Assembly: GCF_001429165.1 (NCBI RefSeq)
Contig: NZ_LMIR01000004.1
Span: 504,923-568,922 of the forward strand
DNA length: 64,000 bases
Origin: Agromyces sp. Root81
Lineage (GTDB): Bacteria; Actinomycetota; Actinomycetes; Actinomycetales; Microbacteriaceae
Reading direction: 5' to 3'
Positions within the stretch are counted from its first letter, which is position 1, and each line of letters begins with the position of its first letter. The notes beneath the pieces were generated by a model. The model saw nothing but the letters and a program-made list of their open reading frames with translations, was not told where the DNA came from and did not search any database. Of the stretch, positions 7,354 through 14,001 are shown piece by piece. The position numbers and the translations under genes are program-made.

Positions 7354-7687
7354 CCTGCTTCGACGTTTCGTGGCAGTCGCCGAGGAGCTGCACTTCCCGC
7401 GGGCCGCAGCCGCCCTCGGAATCCCGCTCGCTTCGCTCTACTCGTCGATCGAGAAGCTCGAGGCCGAGGTCGGGCACCCGCTCTTCACTCGGCAGGGCGA
7501 GACCCAGTTGACCAAGGTCGGAGTCCTGTTCCTCGAGGAGGCCAGGGCGGAGATCGCCGCGGCGCCCGCTCCCGCCGAGAAGCCCGTGGTGAAGGCCGGC
7601 GGCAAGGCGAAGGCCTCGAAGGGCAAGGGCCGTGCCCCCATCGTGAAGGGGAAGCCGAAGCCGTACAAGAAGCGCCAGGGTCGCTGA
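7343..7687 (+). CDS. HTH-only LysR-type protein with lysine-rich tail
   Basis: 114-aa protein. Residues 1-62 are a LysR-type winged helix (N-I-T-L-L-R-R-F-V-A-V-A-E-E-L-H-F-P-R-A-A-A-A-L-G-I ... L-F-T-R), but the roughly 200-residue effector-binding domain is absent. In its place is an Ala/Pro linker and a tail of Lys, Gly and Pro (V-K-A-G-G-K-A-K-A-S-K-G-K-G-R) like those of actinobacterial nucleoid proteins. GTG start at 7343 with AAAGG 7 nt upstream; a longer in-frame start at 7217 is unlikely. It may be a DNA-binding protein without inducer control. Confidence 0.7.
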   Translation: MNITLLRRFVAVAEELHFPRAAAALGIPLASLYSSIEKLEAEVGHPLFTRQGETQLTKVGVLFLEEARAEIAAAPAPAEKPVVKAGGKAKASKGKGRAPIVKGKPKPYKKRQGR

Positions 7688-7718
7688 CCCGAGAAGCGTC
7701 TCTCTCTAGGCTGGCGCC

Positions 7719-8168
7719 ATGACCGTGAGAATGGACAACGTCGGCATCGTCGTCGAGGATCTCGCCGCGGCGATCGAGTTCTTCCGCGAACTCGGACTCG
7801 AACTCGAAGGTGAAGCCGTCGTCGAGGGAGAGTGGGCCGGACGCGTCACCGGCCTGGGTCATCAGCGCGTCGAGATCGCGATGATGCGCACACCCGACGG
7901 CCACAGCCGGATCGAGCTCTCGCGCTTCCTCGAGCCGTCCGTCGTCGCCGATCACCGCAACGCCCCGGTGAACGCCCTTGGCTACCTGCGCGTCATGTTC
8001 GCGGTGGACGACATCGATGAGACCCTCGGCCGCCTGCGCGAGCACGGCGCAGAACTCGTCAGCGCGGAAGTGGTGCGATACGAAGAGGCCTACCGGCTCT
8101 GCTACGTCCGCGGGCCCGAAGGCATCCTCATCGGACTCGCCCAGGAGCTCGACAACGCCGACACGTGA
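7719..8168 (+). CDS. VOC family (glyoxalase/bleomycin-resistance fold) protein
   Basis: 149-aa protein with two beta-alpha-beta-beta-beta units: M-D-N-V-G-I-V-V-E-D-L-A-A-A-I-E-F-F-R-E-L-G-L in the first and L-G-Y-L-R-V-M-F-A-V-D-D-I-D-E-T-L-G-R-L-R in the second, ending in the typical Y-V-R-G-P-E-G-I-L-I-G-L-A-Q. Such proteins bind a divalent metal and act as lyases, dioxygenases or drug-binding proteins; the substrate cannot be inferred. ATG 7719 lies 6 nt after TAGGCT (7707-7712), so the mRNA is probably leaderless. Confidence 0.85.
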   Translation: MTVRMDNVGIVVEDLAAAIEFFRELGLELEGEAVVEGEWAGRVTGLGHQRVEIAMMRTPDGHSRIELSRFLEPSVVADHRNAPVNALGYLRVMFAVDDIDETLGRLREHGAELVSAEVVRYEEAYRLCYVRGPEGILIGLAQELDNADT

Positions 8169-8186
8169 GTCAGAACGACGCCGAAC

Positions 8187-8246
8187 CTACATGTCGACGC
8201 GGAACTCGACCGCGTTCGGATGGTCATGGAGTATTCCGACGCTCAC
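8187..8246 (-). other. 19-codon mini-ORF coupled to the acetyltransferase stop
   Basis: The GTG at 8246-8244 overlaps the TGA of the acetyltransferase gene as GTGA and opens a 19-codon frame ending with TAG (8189-8187). The peptide V-S-V-G-I-L-H-D-H-P-N-A-V-E-F-R-V-D-M looks like genuine coding sequence, perhaps the C-terminal end of a lost gene. Whether it is expressed is unknown. Confidence 0.3.
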
Positions 8247-8797
8247 CAGGCGCGCCCGCGCAGATCGACGTCCCCGACAGGCCAGTCATCGGCGGTTGAT
8301 TCGAGCGGGAGGATCAGGATCGGCTGCCCTGGAGCGGCTTCTACCGGCAATCCTTCGCGAGAGATCGACCGCTCGGCTGCCGAGATCCGGTACCACCCGC
8401 CGGATTCGTAGAATGGCACGACCTTCTCTCTGCAGCCGAGGAAGCCGAACTCGATACCACCGGCGTCCACCATCGTCTGCTTCGCGCAGGCCATCAGCCG
8501 ATTCCCCAGCCCTTGCCCTCGAACGCGCTCAGAGATCAGCACTCCACCGACACCGGCGATCTCGACCTCACCCTGACCGACCTCGATCGTTCGTCGTTCC
8601 CAACCGACATGGCCGACCACGCTTTCACCGACGCGAGCAATCGCATGAACATCATGAGGGGCGTAGCCGTACGGCCGATCGATATCCCACGCGCCGAAGT
8701 CGCGGAGATACTCCGCGTCGAACAGCTTTCGGAGCTGATCGACATCGCGCGAGGACAACGCGTTGTGAGCAATGGACACGATTGAGATCTTCGTCAT
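8243..8797 (-). CDS. GNAT acetyltransferase related to aminoglycoside 2'-N-acetyltransferases
   Basis: 184-aa GNAT protein. The middle carries the acetyl-CoA motif G-V-G-G-V-L-I-S-E-R-V-R-G-Q-G-L-G-N-R-L-M (about residues 85-105); the preceding segment H-A-I-A-R-V-G-E-S-V-V-G-H-V-G-W-E-R-R and the C-terminal P-I-L-I-L-P-L-E ... D-W-P-V-G-D-V-D match the layout of AAC(2')-I enzymes. Resistance activity is an inference from layout only, as many such enzymes have metabolic roles. Its ATG overlaps the stop of the HigB-like remnant upstream (ATGA), so translation is coupled to that ORF. Confidence 0.75.
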   Translation of the reverse strand: MTKISIVSIAHNALSSRDVDQLRKLFDAEYLRDFGAWDIDRPYGYAPHDVHAIARVGESVVGHVGWERRTIEVGQGEVEIAGVGGVLISERVRGQGLGNRLMACAKQTMVDAGGIEFGFLGCREKVVPFYESGGWYRISAAERSISREGLPVEAAPGQPILILPLESTADDWPVGDVDLRGRAW

Positions 8798-8982
8798 GCG
8801 TCCTTCAGCGGCGTGATCGCCGCGATCTCATCCCTCAACGCACGCCGTTCGAGGCGCAGCTCAGAACTGTCGAGGCGCAGCTCAGAACTGCGGTACTGCT
8901 CATGCCAGATCCGCTCGGTGTCCGGACTCCCGAACGATCTGATCACGAGATCAGGACACGCTTCATCGAGCATCGTCACCAA
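8794..8982 (-). pseudogene. HigB/RelE-type toxin remnant with 21-bp tandem duplication
   Basis: A 62-codon frame contains V-I-R-S-F-G-S-P-D-T-E-R-I-W-H-E-Q-Y, the start of HigB-like toxins (which begin M-I-R-S-F-x-x-K-x-T-E). It then runs through two identical 7-codon blocks (S-S-E-L-R-L-D/E) and ends in R-R-A-L-R-D-E-I-A-A-I-T-P-L-K-D-A, while the conserved P-P-G-N-R-L-E catalytic half is missing. No HigA antitoxin follows. It still overlaps the downstream acetyltransferase start by 4 bp. Identification rests on remembered family pattern. Confidence 0.5.
8849..8890. repeat. Perfect 21-bp tandem duplication
   Basis: Two identical adjacent 21-bp units (8849-8869 and 8870-8890), inside the HigB-like remnant; 21 bp keeps the frame and duplicates seven codons. 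Confidence 0.95.
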
Positions 8983-9087
8983 GCGTCACGTTCGCATCCA
9001 ACCACAGTGGGTCGGGACACCGAAGCTCACCGAGTGCCACCCGCGACGTCTCCTCGGCGCACCGCGAACCGCGAAGCGCACGCAGGC

Positions 9088-9444
9088 TCAGGCCTTCTTG
9101 ACGACGCTCGACTTCAGCTGAGTCGGGCCGATGCCGTCGACCTTGCAGTCGATGTCGTGGTCGCCGACACCGTCGATGAGCCGGATGCCTCGCACCTTCG
9201 TGCCCACCTTGATGACGGTCGACGAGCCCTTGACCTTCAGGTCCTTGATGACCGTGACGGTGTCGCCGTCGGCGAGCACATTGCCCACGGCATCGGTGAT
9301 GACGCGCGGGCCCGGCTCCGCGGCATCCGCTGCAGCCTCATCGGCGACCCACTCGTGCCCGCACATGGGGCAGACGAGCAGGGCACCCATCTCGTAGGTG
9401 TGCTCGCCCGAGCATTCAGGGCAGATCGGAAGCGCGTCGCTCAT
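9088..9444 (-). CDS. yjdM: Zinc ribbon protein YjdM (PhnA family)
   Basis: 118-aa protein. N-terminal zinc ribbon C-P-E-C (residues 8-11) and C-P-M-C (26-29), a short acidic linker, then the C-terminal PhnA domain D-A-V-G-N-V-L-A-D-G-D-T-V-T-V-I-K-D-L-K-V-K-G ending in K-S-S-V-V-K-K-A. Family members are widespread cytoplasmic proteins named after the phn locus, but they are not phosphonoacetate hydrolases; the role is unknown. The start overlaps the end of ychF by 4 bp on the same strand, so the pair is probably co-transcribed. Confidence 0.88.
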   Translation of the reverse strand: MSDALPICPECSGEHTYEMGALLVCPMCGHEWVADEAAADAAEPGPRVITDAVGNVLADGDTVTVIKDLKVKGSSTVIKVGTKVRGIRLIDGVGDHDIDCKVDGIGPTQLKSSVVKKA

Positions 9445-10514
9445 ACGTTGAAGCGGAACTCGACGACGTCGCCGTCGTGCATGACATAGTCCTTGCCCTC
9501 CATGCGGGCCTTGCCCTTCGCGCGGGCCTCGGCGACCGAACCGGTCTCGACGAGGTCGGCGAAGGAGATGACTTCGGCCTTGATGAAGCCGCGCTCGAAG
9601 TCGGTGTGGATGACGCCGGCCGCCTGCGGCGCCTTGGCGCCCTTCGGGATCGTCCAGGCGCGCGACTCCTTGGGGCCCGCCGTCAGGTAGGTCTGCAGGC
9701 CGAGCGTGTCGAAGCCGATGCGGGCGAGCTGGTCGAGGCCCGACTCGTCCTGACCGGTCGAGGCGAGCAGCTCGGCGGCGTCGACCGGGTCGAGGTCGAT
9801 GAGTTCCGACTCGATCTTCGCGTCGAGGAACACGGCCTCGGCGGGCGCGACGAGCGCTGCGAGCTCCGCCTTCTTCGCGTCATCGGTCAGCACCGTCTCG
9901 TCCACGTTGAAGACGTAGATGAAGGGCTTGGCCGTCAGCAGGCCGAGCTCCTTGATGGGGCTCAGGTCGACGGATGCCGCGGAGAGGGGCGTGCCCTTCT
10001 GCAGCTCCTCCTGCGCGGCCTTCGCGGCGTCGAGCACCGAGGGGTCGAGCTTCTTGCCCTTGATCTCCTTCTCGAAGCGCGGGATGGCGCGCTCGAGAGT
10101 CTCGAGGTCGGCGAGGATCAGCTCGGTGTTGATGGTCTCCATGTCGGACTTCGGGTCGACGGTGCCCTCGACGTGCACGACGTCGGAGTCCTCGAAGCCG
10201 CGCACGACCTGCGCGATCGCGTCGGCCTCGCGGATGTTGGCGAGGAACTTGTTGCCCAGCCCCTCACCCTCCGAGGCACCGCGCACGATGCCGGCGATGT
10301 CGACGAACGACACTGCGGCGGGCAGGATGCGCTCCGAGCCGAAGATGCCGGCGAGGGTCTCGAGCCGCGGATCGGGCAGGTTCACCACGCCGATGTTCGG
10401 TTCGATCGTCGCGAACGGGTAGTTGGCCGCGAGCACCTGGTTCTTGGTCAGCGCGTTGAACAGGGTCGACTTGCCGACATTCGGGAGACCGACGATTCCG
10501 ATAGTGAGAGCCAC
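9441..10514 (-). CDS. ychF: Redox-regulated P-loop ATPase YchF (Obg family)
   Basis: 357-aa Obg-related NTPase. G1 is [11 protein letters not shown] (residues 8-18), G3 is D-I-A-G-I-V-R-G-A, and the usual G4 N-K-x-D is replaced by the YchF-type N-V-D-E that favours ATP over GTP. The C-terminal TGS domain ends [21 protein letters not shown]. YchF binds ribosomes and is involved in translation fidelity and stress adaptation. GTG start 10514 with TACGAT about 8 nt upstream, again suggesting leaderless initiation. Length matches the family. Confidence 0.95.
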   Translation of the reverse strand: MALTIGIVGLPNVGKSTLFNALTKNQVLAANYPFATIEPNIGVVNLPDPRLETLAGIFGSERILPAAVSFVDIAGIVRGASEGEGLGNKFLANIREADAIAQVVRGFEDSDVVHVEGTVDPKSDMETINTELILADLETLERAIPRFEKEIKGKKLDPSVLDAAKAAQEELQKGTPLSAASVDLSPIKELGLLTAKPFIYVFNVDETVLTDDAKKAELAALVAPAEAVFLDAKIESELIDLDPVDAAELLASTGQDESGLDQLARIGFDTLGLQTYLTAGPKESRAWTIPKGAKAPQAAGVIHTDFERGFIKAEVISFADLVETGSVAEARAKGKARMEGKDYVMHDGDVVEFRFNV

Positions 10515-10582
10515 GGGGGTCTATCGTACCGGCCGGCACCTCCGAGACTGTCCGGGCGCCTCCTCAGACCCGGGATCGACCG

Positions 10583-10613
10583 TTGCCGACCCAGCCGGTA
10601 AGTGGTAACTTAC
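10583..10613 (+). promoter_or_regulatory. Leaderless promoter with overlapping ArsR-type operator
   Basis: TTGCCG (10583-10588), 17-bp spacer, TAACTT (10606-10611), then 7 nt to the GTG at 10619. A perfect palindrome GTAAGT-GGTA-ACTTAC (10598-10613) covers the -10 hexamer, so a dimeric repressor bound there would block polymerase. Autoregulation by the adjacent ArsR protein is the natural inference. Confidence 0.65.
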
Positions 10614-10618
10614 GGTTC

Positions 10619-10933
10619 GTGGAGGCTTACCAAGTCCTGAATGCACTCGGCGACCCGACCAGGCGTCGCATCATCGAGCTGCTCGGTGATCGGCCCCACG
10701 CGGTCGGTGAACTCGCCGAGCGCCTGCCCGTGAGCAGGCCCGCGGTCTCGCAGCATCTGCGGGTCCTCGCCGAGAGCGGACTCGTCGCACGGGAGTCGGT
10801 CGGCACGCGCAACGTGTACCGCCTCGACGACCCGGGTGTCGACGCGCTCCGCTCATGGCTCGACGGATTCTGGACGACCGCCCTCACTCGCTTCGCCGGG
10901 CAGGCGGAGCAGGAATCAAGGAGTCCGTCATGA
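10619..10933 (+). CDS. ArsR-family transcriptional regulator
   Basis: 104-aa winged-helix repressor: V-L-N-A-L-G-D-P-T-R-R-R-I-I-E-L-L, recognition region L-P-V-S-R-P-A-V-S-Q-H-L-R-V-L, wing G-T-R-N-V-Y-R-L, and a C-terminal W-L-D-G-F-W. No metal-binding cysteines are present; this subgroup typically controls a neighbouring SRPBCC/AHSA1 gene. The start is placed at GTG 10619 because it fits a -10 element at leaderless spacing and lies just after the operator; an ATG at 10583 would fall inside the promoter. The stop overlaps the next ATG (ATGA), so the two are an operon. Confidence 0.88.
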   Translation: MEAYQVLNALGDPTRRRIIELLGDRPHAVGELAERLPVSRPAVSQHLRVLAESGLVARESVGTRNVYRLDDPGVDALRSWLDGFWTTALTRFAGQAEQESRSPS

Positions 10934-11373
10934 AGCACACGAGCATCGACGCGATCGTGAAGACCGTCCGCGTCCCGCTCCCCCAGTCCGAGGCGTTCGC
11001 CCTGTTCACCGCACGGATGTCGTCGTGGTGGCCGCTCGACACCCACTCCGTGGGCAAGGCGGACGCCGTCGACGTCGCCTTCCCCGCGCAGGTGGGCGGC
11101 GAGATCGTCGAACGGCTGCGAGACGGCGGCTCCAGCGTGTGGGGCACCGTCACGCGCTGGGATCCGCCCGCCGGGGTGGCGTTCACCTGGCATCCGGGCG
11201 GCTCGCCCGACGAGGCGACTTCGGTCGACGTCGGCTTCGAACCCGATGACGGCGGCACGGTCGTGCGCCTCACGCACGACGGATGGGTGCGCCGCGGCGA
11301 CGGCGATGCCGCTCGGCCCGGGTACGACACTGGCTGGGATCTCGTGCTCGGCCGTTTCACCGCCGCCGCCTGA
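10930..11373 (+). CDS. SRPBCC (AHSA1/START-like) domain protein
   Basis: 147-aa helix-grip protein: I-V-K-T-V-R-V-P-L-P-Q-S-E-A-F-A-L-F-T-A-R-M-S-S-W-W-P ... G-G-E-I-V-E-R ... W-G-T-V-T-R-W-D-P-P ... F-T-W-H-P-G ... R-L-T-H-D-G-W, ending G-W-D-L-V-L-G-R-F. These proteins bind small hydrophobic ligands in a deep pocket; the ligand is unknown. Start ATG 10930 follows AAGGAG and overlaps the ArsR stop, so expression is under that repressor. Confidence 0.85.
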   Translation: MKHTSIDAIVKTVRVPLPQSEAFALFTARMSSWWPLDTHSVGKADAVDVAFPAQVGGEIVERLRDGGSSVWGTVTRWDPPAGVAFTWHPGGSPDEATSVDVGFEPDDGGTVVRLTHDGWVRRGDGDAARPGYDTGWDLVLGRFTAAA

Positions 11374-11411
11374 GCGAGTTCCGGCACGTTCCTGGTGCCC
11401 GCCCGCGAGGC

Positions 11412-12317
11412 CTACCGCGGCGTCGGGTGGGTCGCGGCATCCGCTCGCCCTGCCCGACCGACCCTGAGCGTCAGGTACACGCCGAGCAGCACGAGCGCGC
11501 CGCCCGCCATCGCGATGGGTTCGAGCGACTGCCCGAGCGCCACGGCGATGAGCACCGTGAAGACCGGCAGCAGGTTCAGGAAGATGCCGGCGCGGGCCGG
11601 ACCGACGGCGCCTGATCCGAGGTTCCAGAGGGCGTAGCCCAGCATCGACGGGAAGATCACGATGTAGACGAGCCCCGCGATGCTGCCCGCGGTGGTGGGC
11701 AGGGTGACGCCGACGACGGCGACGAGGGGCAGCATCGTCACGACCGCGAACACGGACTGCACGGCGGTGGCCGTGATCGGCGGGGTGCGAAGGCGCCGGG
11801 CCACGATCGAGTAGGCGGTCCAGACGATGACGGATGCCACGACGAGCAGATCCCCGACACGGAACCCCTGCTCGAGCACGGCCAGCACGTCGCCGCCCGT
11901 GAGCACGAGCGTGACGCCCGCGAAGGCGACCACGAGCCCGACGATCTGCAGTCCGCGGAGCCGCTGGTGCAGGAAGATCGCCGCGGCGAGCGCGATCGTC
12001 GCCGGGTTGATCGCGGAGATGACCGAGGCGTTCACCGCGCCGGTGAGCCCGAGCGCGCTGTAGAGGAAGAGTGTGTACCCCGTGAGGCCGAGCGCCGACT
12101 GCAGCAGGTGCAGCGGCCACTCGCGCACTGCAGCCCGCCAGTCGGGCCGTTCGATCGCCCAGGCGAGCACGAGCAGCGGGATCGCGGCGAACACCCAGCG
12201 CCAGAACGTGAGCGAGACGGGCGAGATCTCGGCGGTCACCATCTCGCCGAAGACGTAGTTGCCCGCCCAGAACAGGTTGGCGAGCGCGAGTGCCAGGTAC
12301 GCCCGTCCGCGATGCAT
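11412..12317 (-). CDS. EamA-family (DMT superfamily) transporter
   Basis: 301-aa membrane protein with ten predicted helices in two EamA repeats of about 135 residues (first: A-Y-L-A-L-A-L-A-N-L-F-W-A-G-N-Y-V-F-G; second starts near G-D-L-L-V-V-A-S-V-I-V-W-T-A-Y). Members export amino acids or other metabolites; substrate unknown. Start ATG 12317 lies 6 nt after TATCCT (12329-12324 on the minus strand), a leaderless arrangement. The C-terminal tail is short and basic. Confidence 0.88.
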   Translation of the reverse strand: MHRGRAYLALALANLFWAGNYVFGEMVTAEISPVSLTFWRWVFAAIPLLVLAWAIERPDWRAAVREWPLHLLQSALGLTGYTLFLYSALGLTGAVNASVISAINPATIALAAAIFLHQRLRGLQIVGLVVAFAGVTLVLTGGDVLAVLEQGFRVGDLLVVASVIVWTAYSIVARRLRTPPITATAVQSVFAVVTMLPLVAVVGVTLPTTAGSIAGLVYIVIFPSMLGYALWNLGSGAVGPARAGIFLNLLPVFTVLIAVALGQSLEPIAMAGGALVLLGVYLTLRVGRAGRADAATHPTPR

Positions 12318-12395
12318 CAGGTCAGGATACGGTCTCGCTCGGGCCGGATCGCGCCGGTCGCGTCGTCGAGCACCGTCGTGAGTGCGGTCTCTCGT

Positions 12396-13193
12396 TCAGT
12401 TCGCGAGCACGGCGCGGAAACAGCGCGTCACGTACGGCACGACGAGCTCGTCGGCGCCGGCGAGGTCGGGGTGCGTCGACAGCAGCGTCTCGAGCGCGAC
12501 GATGGTCGCGTGCTGCTCCTCGGGCGACGCCGTGATGAAGTAGCTGCGCGAACGCACGAGGTCGAGGAACCCCTCCCGCGACATCCGGGCACCCCATTCG
12601 ACGGTGTGCTCGGCGATCTCGCCGAACGGCGGCCCGACCTGCACGTAGCTCTCGAAGGTGGCGCTCGCGTCGTGCCGCTCGTGCATGATCTCCCCGGCCT
12701 CGCGGAGCCAGTCGACGCGGGTGTCGCGGCTGTTCCAGACGAGGCCGAGCACACCGCCCGGACGCAGCACCCGTGCGATCTCGGGGATCGCGCGATCGGG
12801 CTGGAACCAGTGCCACGCCTGCCCGGCGACGACCGCGTCGACCGCGTCGTCTTCGATCGGGATGTCCTCGGCCGTGCCGAGGAGGCGCGGCACCCCGGGC
12901 ACCGCCACCTCGAGCTCCTCGAGCATCTCCTCGACGGGGTCGACCGCGATCACCTCGCGGTCGAGGGCGACGAGCGCCTCGGTGAGCTTGCCGGTGCCGG
13001 CGCCGAGGTCGAGCACGCGCGTCGCGTCGCCGATCAGCCAGGCGATCGCCTCGGTCGGGTAGCCGGGCCGGGCCTGATGGTAGACGGATGCCGCTGCGCC
13101 GAACGATCGCGCACTCTCGAGCGTCGCGGGGTCGGACGGGTCGGCGACGAGTCCGTGCTCGCGGGGCTTCGAGGCCTCGGGTCGATCGTTCAT
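12396..13193 (-). CDS. Class I SAM-dependent methyltransferase
   Basis: 265-aa methyltransferase with motif I V-L-D-L-G-A-G-T-G-K-L (about residues 62-72), motif II E-V-I-A-V-D-P (the acidic ribose ligand) and the post-motif G-Q-A-W-H-W-F, a UbiE/methyltransf_11-type domain close to actinobacterial SAM methyltransferases with a leading Y-H-Q-A-R-P-G-Y-P segment. The acceptor is not evident. Start ATG 13193 has GAGGAGAGC upstream; an in-frame extension to 13262 has no similarity. It stands alone, divergent from the exonuclease gene. Confidence 0.88.
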   Translation of the reverse strand: MNDRPEASKPREHGLVADPSDPATLESARSFGAAASVYHQARPGYPTEAIAWLIGDATRVLDLGAGTGKLTEALVALDREVIAVDPVEEMLEELEVAVPGVPRLLGTAEDIPIEDDAVDAVVAGQAWHWFQPDRAIPEIARVLRPGGVLGLVWNSRDTRVDWLREAGEIMHERHDASATFESYVQVGPPFGEIAEHTVEWGARMSREGFLDLVRSRSYFITASPEEQHATIVALETLLSTHPDLAGADELVVPYVTRCFRAVLAN

Positions 13194-13299
13194 CGCGATT
13201 GCTCTCCTCACATCGCCCCGGCCGACCCGGGTCACCGCCATTCCACGCCCTGCCCGGGGCATCCGTCAACCTCGGCGTTCGCGGCGCGGGTGGCGGGCG

Positions 13300-13322
13300 G
13301 TGTCGGCCCGGCGTGCGACGAT
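13300..13322 (+). promoter_or_regulatory. PafBC/RecA-NDp-like promoter of the exonuclease gene
   Basis: GTGTCGGCCC (13300-13309), 7-nt spacer, GACGAT (13317-13322), then 6 nt to the GTG at 13329. Same geometry as at 519-547, 5127-5149 and 13973-13995. Confidence 0.5.
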
Positions 13323-13328
13323 GCCTGT

Positions 13329-13946
13329 GTGCCAGTGGACTTCACCGCGATCGACTTCGAGACCGCCAATTCGTCGAGTGCGTCGGCCTGCTCAGTGGGG
13401 CTCGTGAAGGTGCGGGCGGGGCGCGTCGTCGAGCGGGAGCACCGCTACATCCGTCCGCCGTTCCCGCACAACGAGTTCTCGGAGTGGAACATCCGCATCC
13501 ACGGCATCACGCCCGAGATGGTCGCCCGCGCCGACGACTGGTCGGTGCACCTGCCGGCGCTCCGCGAGTTCGCCGGCGATGACATGCTCGTGGCCCACAA
13601 CGCGGGCTTCGACATGGGCGTCATCGCGAAGACCTCGACCGCCCTCGGCCTCGAGGTGCCCGACTTCCGCTACCTCTGCAGCCTGCAGGTCGCCCGGCGC
13701 ACCTACCACCTCGACTCCTACCGCCTGCCCGTCGCGGCGATGGCTGCGGGCTTCGAGGGCTTCTCGCACCACGACGCGCTCGCCGACGCCGAGGCCTGCG
13801 CCGCGATCATGGTGCACGCTGCGGCCCGGCACGAGGTCGACGACCTCGACCGGCTCGCGCACATCACCCGGGTGAAGATCGGCGCGATCGGCCCGGTCGC
13901 CACGCGCGACGACCGTGCGGCGCACGGTCCCATGGCGCTGCAGTAG
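13329..13946 (+). CDS. DnaQ-like 3'-5' exonuclease (DEDDh)
   Basis: 205-aa exonuclease. Exo I D-F-E-T-A-N (D and E bind metal), Exo II H-N-A-G-F-D and Exo III H-D-A-L-A-D-A-E place it in the DEDDh group with the DNA polymerase III epsilon and RNase T relatives. It is a stand-alone domain of the kind seen in actinobacterial repair exonucleases. GTG 13329 is chosen because it lies 6 nt after a -10 hexamer of a damage-type promoter; no ribosome site is visible. rmuC follows 56 bp downstream with the same type of promoter. Confidence 0.88.
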   Translation: MPVDFTAIDFETANSSSASACSVGLVKVRAGRVVEREHRYIRPPFPHNEFSEWNIRIHGITPEMVARADDWSVHLPALREFAGDDMLVAHNAGFDMGVIAKTSTALGLEVPDFRYLCSLQVARRTYHLDSYRLPVAAMAAGFEGFSHHDALADAEACAAIMVHAAARHEVDDLDRLAHITRVKIGAIGPVATRDDRAAHGPMALQ

Positions 13947-13972
13947 CGGCCCGCCGGGGCATCGGCCCGCGG

Positions 13973-13995
13973 ATGTCGGCGGGCACTGCGACACT
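13973..13995 (+). promoter_or_regulatory. PafBC/RecA-NDp-like promoter of rmuC
   Basis: ATGTCGGCGG (13973-13982), 7-nt spacer, GACACT (13990-13995), 6 nt, ATG at 14002. It aligns column by column with the mycobacterial RecA-NDp promoter layout and almost exactly with 5127-5149. Confidence 0.6.
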
Positions 13996-14001
13996 GTGGG
14001 C

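Noticed and set aside
7719..8168. Bleomycin-resistance call for the VOC protein
   Set aside because: The fold is clear but nothing in the sequence or context indicates bleomycin binding; kept as a generic VOC protein.
5400..9100. Genomic island or prophage remnant
   Set aside because: No integrase, transposase, tRNA junction or flanking direct repeats; local decay of accessory genes explains the patch.
11967..13946. 659-codon plus-strand frame across the methyltransferase and exonuclease
   Set aside because: Only the final 205 codons (from 13329) form the exonuclease; the upstream part is the antisense shadow of EamA and the methyltransferase.
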